Assembly: GCA_024509875.1 (NCBI GenBank)
Contig: JAMPIV010012281.1
Location: forward strand, 1-64,000
Length of the DNA stretch: 64,000 nucleotides
Direction: 5' to 3'
Source: Oreohelix idahoensis
Taxonomy: Eukaryota > Mollusca > Gastropoda > Stylommatophora > Oreohelicidae
This document shows positions 10,529 through 20,634 of this stretch, one piece after another (positions within the stretch are counted from its first letter, which is position 1; the number at the start of each line of letters is the position of its first letter). The translations under genes and the position numbers were made by a program. Below the pieces are notes generated by a model, which did not search any database, was not told where the DNA came from, and saw only the letters and a program-made list of their open reading frames with translations.

Positions 10529-12934
10529 ATGGCTGACTTGGTCAAATTTAGGTCTGCTACACTGCAGGTGGGAAAAGAGCTTGGCATGGATGGTGACGCT
10601 CTGATCCGGTATGTCACGACGGAATGTGAAAAGTACACCGAGAGAGAAGCAAAGCAATTAGAAGCAGAGAGAGAAGCCAAGAAATTAGAAGCAGAGAGAG
10701 AAGCCAAGAAATTAGAAGCAGAGAGAGAAGCCAAGAAATTAGAAGCAGAGAGAGAAGCCAAGAAATTAGAAGCAGAGAGAGAAGCCAAGAAATTAGAATT
10801 AGAAGCAGAGAGAGAAGCCAAGAAATTAGAAGCAGAGAGAGAAGCCAAGAAATTAGAAGCTGAGAGAGAAGAAAGGAGGTTACAAGCAGAGAGAGACCAT
10901 GAGCTGAAAATGAGACAGCTTGATCTTGAACTTCAGGCTGGGACTATCACCCATGGTAATAGCTCACCTCATTCTGCGAATAGCTCTTTTCAGAACACAG
11001 CAAATGGGGCCATGAACTTCCACCTAGATCCATTTGTTGAAAAGGAGGACGCAATTGAGTCGTACCTGGATAGGTATGAAAGGCTAGCCTCTACATATGG
11101 ACTGGAAAAGGAAAAATGGAGTCTAAAGTTATCCCAGGGATTGAGAGGTATTGCATATGATGTGTTTCTGAAACTCCCCAAAGAAGATCAGGAAAATTAT
11201 GAAATACTAAAGCAAGCCTTACTGATCCGGTATGAAAAGAACTCTGAGGCATATAGGAAGAAATTTAGAACTTCTAAACCTCTACCTGGAGAAACATATA
11301 ACCAGTTCTCAGCTAGGCTAGAAACGTATTTGTTGAAATGGAGTAGTTTAGGTAAGTATCAGAAAACCTACGAGGATCTGAAAGAAATGGTTATGTTAGA
11401 GCAAGTGAAAGATTCCATGTCTCAAGAAATGAGGAAATTCCTTATGGAACAAGGAGCAGAGAGGCTGGAAGACATTTTGAAATGTGCAGAGAGATACCAA
11501 GCAGCTCAAGCTGAATTGGTAGAACAAAAAAAAAGGAAGCAGGTAGAAGGATATAAGCCACCACCGCAGAATACCCATTTTGACCGGATGGATCAACCAT
11601 ACAGAAACAAGCAAAGATTTGATAATAAGGACAAGAACCCTCAGACTCAGGAAAAGAAACCCTACAAACAGGGAGATAAGTGGTGCAAATTTTGTAAGAT
11701 GAGCAACCACAACACTGATGAATGTGGGAGGAAAAAACCCCTTCATCATGCTGCATGTCTACAGGTGAGGACTTCTGTTAGGAAGGAACTGACTGTGAGT
11801 CAGAATAGCCTCCATCACCCACCTACCCAGGAGATAGTGACTGTGAATGGCAAACAAGTCACAGGAATGTATGACACAGGTTTGTCCTATGACGCAGTCG
11901 TGTGTGCATCTCTGGTGTGCCCTGAACAAATCACCACAGAAACAGTAGAGATTCAAGGGCCACTAAAAGGAACATCACCCCTTACTTTACCCATAGCAAA
12001 GATTCATGTCAGTTGTCGCTATGTGGAAAGGGAGATAAATGCAGCTGTGATAGATGATCCCTTTTACCCCCTAATGTTGGGGCGTAAATATGTTTTCTTA
12101 GGAGACCCTGTAAAACCTATGGTTATGGCAGAAATCCAGACCAGGTCTGACTCCAGGAACATAGAGAGGGACACCAACGTAAAATTTCATTCAACTGAAA
12201 TGAAACGGGCTCAAGAAGCAGACAGCACGTTGAAGCCTTGTTTTGGCAAATTATCAAAAACACATAAAGCTCCAAGGAAAGGACATTTCTATATGGAACA
12301 TGGACTCTTGTACAGGAAAGCTGGAAGAGGGACGAAAAGTCATGGTCAAATCGTTGTACCATCCACCTATAGGAATAAGGTTATAGGCTGGGGACACATA
12401 TCAACTTTGAGTGAACACCTGGGTAATGGTGCCACAAAACAAAGAATAGCCACCCAGTTCTACTGGCCAGGTATTACGGAAGACATAAATCAGTATGTAA
12501 ATTCCTGTCCAGAGTGCACCTATGTAGATTCAGAAAGTCGACGGAAGAGTCTTCATCAAAAATCTACAAGCAAACCAGCAATCAGGGGTACTCCCGAGAT
12601 TTGCACGGGAGGGGAAAGGAAACATCCCACACAGGTTCAATTGCAGTCTGAACCCCATGCGCTGGAAAAAAGGAACAAATCACGTAGCGAAAATCAAACA
12701 CCTACGGATTTGCGAGGGAAAACCACATCCAACTATCAACGAAAAGAGGGCGGTAAACTTCATGGGAAACCTACCGACCCCGTTTCACCAGCAGTAAGAG
12801 CCTGGATGAAAAGCCGAACCGGAAGGAGAGAGATAGTAAAGGATGAATATATTATTGGAAAACAGAATGTGGGCGCAGATTTTCTTAGTCGCCATCCCAC
12901 AGAGCTTGAGGAGGATAGAAGGAAGGAAAACTAA
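10529..12934 (+). CDS. Array unit 2 Gag-protease-integrase zinc domain polyprotein, 801 aa
   Basis: One open frame encodes a structural and partial Pol protein of an LTR element. Order: conserved head (1-40); Glu/Lys/Arg helix of 9-residue EAEREAKKL units (about 42-125, seven copies); linker; helical SCAN-like capsid (about 150-330); CCHC knuckle C386-X2-C389-X4-H394-X4-C399; retropepsin-like domain with D449-T-G and a PLMLG end; integrase zinc domain H623-X6-H630-X29-C660-X2-C663; polar linker; and an RNase H-type tail with NVGADFLSR (772-790). No integrase D-D-E core, no RT YxDD box and no RNase H catalytic part are present. Zinc domain before RNase H fits the Gmr1-like order. The ATG is shared by all units. 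This unit has VEQKK where others have VGTK, from a longer A-run and lost G near 11521. It could supply particles only if another element supplies RT and integrase. Confidence 0.85.
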   Translation: MADLVKFRSATLQVGKELGMDGDALIRYVTTECEKYTEREAKQLEAEREAKKLEAEREAKKLEAEREAKKLEAEREAKKLEAEREAKKLELEAEREAKKLEAEREAKKLEAEREERRLQAERDHELKMRQLDLELQAGTITHGNSSPHSANSSFQNTANGAMNFHLDPFVEKEDAIESYLDRYERLASTYGLEKEKWSLKLSQGLRGIAYDVFLKLPKEDQENYEILKQALLIRYEKNSEAYRKKFRTSKPLPGETYNQFSARLETYLLKWSSLGKYQKTYEDLKEMVMLEQVKDSMSQEMRKFLMEQGAERLEDILKCAERYQAAQAELVEQKKRKQVEGYKPPPQNTHFDRMDQPYRNKQRFDNKDKNPQTQEKKPYKQGDKWCKFCKMSNHNTDECGRKKPLHHAACLQVRTSVRKELTVSQNSLHHPPTQEIVTVNGKQVTGMYDTGLSYDAVVCASLVCPEQITTETVEIQGPLKGTSPLTLPIAKIHVSCRYVEREINAAVIDDPFYPLMLGRKYVFLGDPVKPMVMAEIQTRSDSRNIERDTNVKFHSTEMKRAQEADSTLKPCFGKLSKTHKAPRKGHFYMEHGLLYRKAGRGTKSHGQIVVPSTYRNKVIGWGHISTLSEHLGNGATKQRIATQFYWPGITEDINQYVNSCPECTYVDSESRRKSLHQKSTSKPAIRGTPEICTGGERKHPTQVQLQSEPHALEKRNKSRSENQTPTDLRGKTTSNYQRKEGGKLHGKPTDPVSPAVRAWMKSRTGRREIVKDEYIIGKQNVGADFLSRHPTELEEDRRKEN

Positions 12935-13004
12935 CCTCGGAATGGTCGATTTGCAATTGTCTTGTACCCAATAGTTAAGCTAGATATCATCCAGCTTAAA
13001 ATAT

Positions 13005-13011
13005 GGGGGAG
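13005..13011 (+). other. Polypurine tract before array LTR 3
   Basis: GGGGGAG four bases before the TG of the LTR, identical before LTRs 2-6 (for example 7922-7928). It is the expected plus-strand primer site. Its match to the LTR start supports the boundary chosen here. Confidence 0.6.
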
Positions 13012-13014
13012 CTA

Positions 13015-15320
13015 TGTCGCAAAATTGGTTTCAAGTCATTGCAAATGGGTTCAGTTAGATTTATAAACCCATCTACGATCGAGTGACCGCTTTCAAAATG
13101 GCGGCGTATCAGCGAAATGTGTATCGGACAGAGGAAATCGCCAACGATAAATAAAAACAGAAGGGAATCCGTATGAAAAGGATTTTACATTTCAGTACAG
13201 GGAAGGATGGTGTATAACTGCATATAAGATGGAACGGTAGGAAGTTCTCATTTACGGAGATATATGCGTATTTCGGCTGCCCACAGTTACGCTAAAAGCA
13301 TGTAAACCCACTTCTGTTCTAAATATTAAAATCAACAAATAACAGTTTGGGAATTTACATGGATAGGAAGATAGAGTTTTATCAGCTGTATAAAACTAGA
13401 TAAGATGGAACAATATGGATATTATATATGCCGAGAATGAGAAAGGCAAAACTTCAGTCGACGCACAGATCGGCCGAAATCACTGTTCGGGAAGGATTTT
13501 TTCAGGTTAGGTTTAAGCTGTGACGTCGGTACTCTCCGATACGTCCGCGCTATACGTATTTAAAGCGTATCGGTAAAAACTGAGAGATACACAACGAAAG
13601 AGGTTGAGACAGACTGGAGGGCAGATTTCGCCACGACTCTAAATCCATGAATTGTGAGCGGATCGCCAGAAACATTTTTAAGTCCAGTATCTGAAGTCTG
13701 AGGGTAAGCGAAATTATGATAACTACCGTGTATAATAATTTCTTTTATTTTGTATTACAGGTTCATTTAGAATTCACAAAATATGCCTGTATAATATTCA
13801 TTGATATAACGTATTATTATTTTAATATGATTTATTCATGTGCATTATGGATGAGTGTTGCTTGTACAAAAAGTAATCACAAATAGCCCCACAGCCAAAT
13901 GAAAAATTTATTATATTTATCTGTATCTCGTTGCTTTATCGCTTACGAAGATAAAGGCAGTCCCATGGCAGAGATTGTCATAGGGAAATGAAGTGTTAGA
14001 AACTTCATCATGGAAGATCCCAGTTTACGAGGTTAAGGTGACTAGTCCCCTTCCTCGCTGCCTTTGCCTTCCCTAGTTCGAGCGCACAACTTTGTACCCA
14101 TTTACAGCTGGTAAACTGGAGTGTTCTACAGCCAGTTTCAGTAGAAAGCAACCTGATCACGTGGTCACTCACTTTCTTTATTTATGTATTACTTTTGTGT
14201 AGATGCTAAGGATAGCATCAGTATTTGAATTTGTACTTGATATGATTTGGAAGGATCAAGTTATAGTATATGAAGGGATGTATAGGAGCGGAATAAACCA
14301 GATGATGTTTATTACTGATATGTTAATATTAATTCTGTATCATTGAAATGATGTTACTTGCTATGACTGTATAACTTTGACACCTGATGACTGACTTGTC
14401 TGACTTATGTGCTAGTCAGTTACACTTAATTGAAATGTTAATATTAATGCTATATCACTGAAATGATGTCCTTACTTACTATGATTGTATAACGGTGACA
14501 TCTGATGACTGACTGGTCTGACATCTGTGCTAGTCAGCTACAAGTCTAGCCAGATACTAGCCAAGGCTGATATGTTGCAGGTTCCATGAAATAACTCAAA
14601 CCAGACTGTCCAGTATCAGAAGCCGGTGCAGTTCATCCGAGGCAATCCCACAAAAGTGCAGGACCCCAAAGAGTGAACTTCAACTGGTCATTGGCATCCC
14701 TACTGTTGGGCCTACCAAGTCTGATATCAGCAAAGGACAGTTTCAGCAGTATCAAGTTGGAAAGATAAGTGTCCTGTTTGACACTGACCACCTATACATG
14801 TGAAACAGCCAATAGTTGAAAACAATAAGTAACCATACAGAAACTCAGTCAACTGATGACAGTTATCCTTAAATTCAAAGGACTAATAACAGTGATTTCA
14901 GTAACTTTATTATTTAAGATCTTGAAGTCTAAACAGACAATAATAGTAATTGTGTGAATATATTTTATATATATGTGTATACTCTTTTCCAACTAGTAGA
15001 AATAGAATATTAGTGTAATTATTAAACTATTTTAACTGTACCTGAGGATTTATTCACTTCTTCCATTTTGTGGGTTCAGTGAATGTACATTTTACTTATC
15101 CCCTAGAATATAAGTAATCATAAGATAGTCATAGGGAGGAGACACCTTAAATCCTGGTACTACTTCTTACCAACTGGGCCAGGGTTTTTACAGTCTGACT
15201 ATTTTTATGATAACAATACACCAGTGCTTATTTCTAAGACTGGGGTATTACTTGTAAGGTCAGAACTCTTTACTGGCATACTCTTACATAATAAATAATT
15301 TTAAATAACCTCCCGCTACA
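13015..15320 (+). mobile_element. Array LTR 3
   Basis: A complete LTR of 2306 bp, TGTCGC...CTACA. It differs from LTR 2 mainly after the TATA-like box (13560-13690), in the block at 13900-13940 and in the TA run near 14960. Promoter, intron-like segment, AATAAA and duplication are all kept. Confidence 0.85.
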
Positions 15321-15591
15321 GTGGGGGCTCGTCTGCGGGATATATCTTTGATATTCCTGAGCCAACTTTCTATTTCTGCTGTGTAGGAATTTTTTTTTGT
15401 AAAATTTTTTGGAAAGAGTAAACATAGTAGGAAATAATAATTTTTTTAGGAGTACCATTGAGTACAGATAAAGAAAGCTGTTTCATATATGGTGAAGTCA
15501 GTTTAATTAACTTTAATTTTAACTAAGTTAATTATATTGTAGTAAATTAGTTTGAGTAAGATCGCTTGCCCTACTAGACTACAGATACATC

Positions 15592-18120
15592 ATGGCTGAC
15601 TTGGTCAAATTTAGGTCTGCTACACTGCAGGTGGGAAAAGAGCTTGGCATGGATGGTGACGCTCTGATCCGGTATGTCACGACGGAATGTGAAAAGTACA
15701 CCGAGAGAGAAGCAAAGCAATTAGAAGCAGAGAGAGAAGCCAAGAAATTAGAAGAAGAGAGAAGCCAAGAAATTAGAAGCAGAGAGAGAAGCCAAGAAAT
15801 TAGAAGCAGAGAGAGAAGCCAAGAAATTAGAAGCAGAGAGAGAAGCCAAGAAAATTAGAAGCAGAGAGAGAAGCCAAGAAATTAGAAGCAGAGAGAGAAG
15901 CCAAGAAATTAGAAGCTGAGAGAGAAGAAAGGAGGTTACAAGCAGAGAGAGACCATGAGCTGAAAATGAGACAGCTTGATCTTGAACTTCAGGCTGGGAC
16001 TATCACCCATGGTAATAGCTCACCTCATTCTGCGAATAGCTCTTTTCAGAACACAGCAAATGGGGCCATGAACTTCCACCTAGATCCATTTGTTGAAAAG
16101 GAGGACGCAATTGAGTCGTACCTGGATAGGTATGAAAGGCTAGCCTCTACATATGGACTGGAAAAGGAAAAATGGAGTCTAAAGTTATCCCAGGGATTGA
16201 GAGGTATTGCATATGATGTGTTTCTGAAACTCCCCAAAGAAGATCAGGAAAATTATGAAATACTAAAGCAAGCCTTACTGATCCGGTATGAAAAGAACTC
16301 TGAGGCATATAGGAAGAAATTTAGAACTTCTAAACCTCTACCTGGAGAAACATATAACCAGTTCTCAGCTAGGCTAGAAACGTATTTGTTGAAATGGAGT
16401 AGTTTAGGTAAGTATCAGAAAACCTACGAGGATCTGAAAGAAATGGTTATGTTAGAGCAAGTGAAAGATTCCATGTCTCAAGAAATGAGGAAATTCCTTA
16501 TGGAACAAGGAGCAGAGAGGCTGGAAGACATTTTGAAATGTGCAGAGAGATACCAAGCAGCTCAAGCTGAATTGGTAGGAACAAAAAGGAAGCAGGTAGA
16601 AGGATATAAGCCACCACCGCAGAATACCGAGGTTGACCAGATGGATCAACCATACAGATACAAGCAAAGATTTGATAATAAGGACAAGAACCCTCAGACT
16701 CAGGAAAAGAAACCCTACAAACAGGGAGATAAGTGGTGCAAATTTTGTAAGATGAGCAACCACAACACTGATGAATGTGGGAGGAAAAAAACCCCTTCAT
16801 CATGCTGCATGTCTACAGGTGAGGACTTCTGTTAGGAAGGAACTGACTGTGAGTCAGAATAGCCTCCATCACCCACCTACCCAGGAGATAGTGACTGTGA
16901 ATGGCAAACAAGTCACAGGAATGTATGACACAGGTTTGTCCTATGACGCAGTCGTGTGTGCATCTCTGGTGTGCCCTGAACAAATCACCACAGAAACAGT
17001 AGAGATTCAAGGGCCACTAAAAGGAACATCACCCCTTACATTACCCATAGCAAAGATTCATGTCAGTTGTCGCTATGTGGAAGGGGAGATAAATGCAGCT
17101 GTGATAGATGATCCCTTTTACCCCCTAATGTTGGGGCGTAAATATGTTTTCTTGGGAGACCCTGTAAAACCTATGGTTATGGCAGAAATCCAGACCAGGT
17201 CTGACTCCAGGAACATAGAGAGGGACACCAACTTAAAATTTCATTCGACTGAAATGAAACGGGCTCAAGAAGCAGACAGCACGTTGAAGCCTTGTTTTGG
17301 CAAATTATCAAAAACACATAAAGCTCCAAGGAAAGGACATTTCTATATGGAACATGGACTCTTGTACAGGAAAGCTGGAAGAGGGACGAAAAGTCATGGT
17401 CAAATCGTTGTACCATCCACCTATAGGAATAAGGTTATAGGCTGGGGACACATATCAACTTTGAGTGAACACCTGGGTAATGGTGCCACAAAACAAAGAA
17501 TAGCCACCCAGTTCTACTGGCCAGGTATTACGGAAGACATAAATCAGTATGTAAATTCCTGTCCAGAGTGCACCTATGTAGATTCAGAAAGTCGACGGAA
17601 GAGTCTTCATCAAAAATCTACAAGCAAACCAGCAATCAGGGGTACTCCCGAGATTTGCACGGGAGGGGAAAGGAAACATCCCACACAGGTTCAATTGCAG
17701 TCTGAACCCCATGCGCTGGAAAAAAGGAACAAATCACGTAGCGAAAATCAAACACCTACGGATTTGCGAGGGAAAACCACATCCAACTATCAACGAAAAG
17801 AGGGCGGTAAACTTCATGGGAAACCTACCGACCCCGTTTCACCAGCAGTAAGAGCCTGGATGAAAAGCCGAACCGGAAGGAGAGAGATAGTAAAGGATGA
17901 ATATATTATTGGAAAACAGAATGTGGGCGCAGATTTTCTTAGTCGCCATCCCACAGAGCTTGAGGAGGATAGAAGGAAGGAAAACTCACCTCGGAATGGT
18001 CGATTTGCAATTGTCTTGTACCCAATAGTTAAGCTAGATATCATCCAGCTTAAAATATGGGGGAGCTATGTCGCAAAATTGGTTTCAAGTCATTGCAAAT
18101 GGGTTCAGTTAGATTTATAA
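15592..18120 (+). pseudogene. Array unit 3 Gag-PR-IN(zinc) ORF, multiply broken
   Basis: Three defects relative to the intact units. (1) In the helix repeats a two-base loss near 15752 changes the frame, giving SQEIRSRER repeats, and an extra A occurs near 15853; the first frame ends at 15858. (2) A seventh A in the A-run after the CCHC knuckle (about 16786-16793) shifts the frame again, so Gag stops at 16835 and the protease part is open from 16771. (3) The stop TAA is TCA, so the frame runs 51 bp into LTR 4 and ends at 18120. The domains are otherwise preserved, including DTG and HHCC. All breaks except the stop change lie in simple repeats or homopolymers, so sequencing error must be excluded. 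Confidence 0.8.
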
Positions 18121-20360
18121 ACCCATCTACGATCGAGTGACCGCTTTCAAAATGGCGGCGTATCAGCGAAATGTGTATCGGACAGAGGAAATCGCCAACG
18201 ATAAATAAAAACAGAAGGGAATCCGTATGAAAAGGATTTTACATTTCAGTACAGGGAAGGATGGTGTATAACTGCATATAAGATGGAACGGTAGGAAGTT
18301 CTCATTTACGGAGATATATGCGTATTTCGGCTGCCCACAGTTACGCTAAAAGCATGTAAACCCACTTCTGTTCTAAATATTAAAATCAACAAATAACAGT
18401 TTGGGAATTTACATGGATAGGAAGATAGAGTTTTATCAGCTGTATAAAACTAGATAAGATGGAACAATATGGATATTATATATGCCGAGAATGATAAAGG
18501 CAAAATTTCAGTCGATGCACAGATCGGCCGAAATCACGGTTCGGGAAGGATTTTTTCAGGTTAGGTTTAAGATGTGACGTCGGTACTCTCCGATACGTCC
18601 GCGCTATACGTATTTAAAGCGGATCGGTAAACTGAGAGGGATACACAACGAAAGAGGTTTGAGCCAGACTGGAGACAGAGTTTCGCCACGACTCCCATGA
18701 AAGTGTGAGCGGATCGCCAGAAACATTTTTAAGTCCAGTATCTGAAGTCTGAGGGTAAGCGAAATTATGATAACTACCGTGTATAATATTTGTTATTTCA
18801 GGTTCATACAGAATTCACAAAATATGCCTGTATAATATTCATTGATATAAAGTATTATTATTTTAATATGATTTATTCATGTGCATTATGGATGAGTGTT
18901 GCTTGTACAAACCGTAATCACAAATAGCCCCACAGCCTAATGAATTATATTTAATTTATCGATATATTGCTTTATTATCGCTTACGAAGATAAAGGCAGT
19001 CCCATGGCAGAGATTGTCATAGGGAAATGAAGTGTTAGAAACTTCATCATGGAAGATCCCAGTTTACGAGGTTAAGGTGACTAGTCCCCTTCCTCGCTGC
19101 CTTTGCCTTCCCTAGTTCGAGCGCACAACTTTGTACCCATTTACAGCTGGTAAACTGGAGTGTTCTACAGCCAGTTTCAGTAGAAAGCAACCTGATCACG
19201 TGGTCACTCACTTTCTTTATTTTATGTATTACTTTTGTGTAGATGCTAAGATAGCATCTGTATTTGAATTTGTACTTGATATGATTTGGAAGGATCAAGT
19301 TATAGAATATGAAGGGATGTATAGGAGCGGAATAAACCAGATGATGTTTATTACTGATATGTTAATATTAATTCTGTATCATTGAAATGATGTTACTTGC
19401 TATGACTGTATAACTTTGACACCTGATGACTGACTTGTCTGACTTATGTGCTAGTCAGTTACACTTAATTGAAATGTTAATATTAATGCTATATCACTGA
19501 AATGATGTCCTTACTTACTATGATTGTATAACGGTGACATCTGATGACTGACTGGTCTGACATCTGTGCTAGTCAGCTACAAGTCTAGCCAGATACTAGC
19601 CAAGGCTGATATGTTGCAGGTTCCATGAAATAACTCAAACCAGACTGTCCAGTATCAGAAGCCGGTGCAGTTCATCCGAGGCAATCCCACAAAAGTGCAG
19701 GACCCCAAAGAGTGAACTTCAACTGGTCATTGGCATCCCTACTGTTGGGCCTACCAAGTCTGATATCAGCAAAGGACAGTTTCAGCAGTATCAAGTTGGA
19801 AAGATAAGTGTCCTGTTTGACACTGACCACCTATACATGTGAAACAGCCAATAGTTGAAAACAATAAGTAACCATACAGAAACTCAGTCAACTGATGACA
19901 GTTATCCTTAAATTCAAAGGACTAATAACAGTGATTTCAGTAACTTTATTATTTAAGATCTTGAAGTCTAAACAGACAATAATAGTAATTGTGTGAATAT
20001 TTTTATATATATATGTGTATACTCTTTTCCAACTAGTAGAAATAGAATATTAGTGTAATTATTAAACTATTTTAACTGTACCTGAGGATTTATTCACTTC
20101 TTCCATTTTGTGGTTTCAGTGAATGTACATTTTACTTATCCCCTAGAATATAAGTAATCATAAGATAGTCACAGGGAGGAGACACCTTAAATCCTGGTAC
20201 TACTTCTTACCAACTGGGCCAGGGTTTTCACAGTCTGACTATTTTTATGATAACAATACACCAGTGCTTATTTCTAAGACTGGGGTATTACTTGTAAGGT
20301 CAGAACTCTTTACTGGCATACTCTTACATAATAAATAATTTTAAATAACCTCCCGCTACA
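18069..20360 (+). mobile_element. Array LTR 4
   Basis: A complete LTR of 2292 bp. It has the shortest intron-like segment (47 nt, 18755-18801) and a changed block after the TATA-like box (18640-18720). Its first 51 bp are read as coding sequence by the extended frame of unit 3. Confidence 0.85.
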
Positions 20361-20634
20361 GTGGGGGCTCGTCTGCGGGATATATCTTTGATATTCCTGA
20401 GCCAACTTTCTATTTCTGCTGTGTAGAAAAATTTTGTTTTGTAATATTTTTTTTTGAAAGAGTAACATAGTAGGAAATAATTATTTTTTTAGGAGTACCA
20501 TTGAGTACAGATAAAGAAAGCTGTTTCATATATGGTGAAGTCAGTTTAATTAACTTTAATTTTAACTAAGTTAATTATATTGTAGTAAATTAGTTTGAGT
20601 AAGATCGCTTGCCCTACTAGACTACAGATACATC

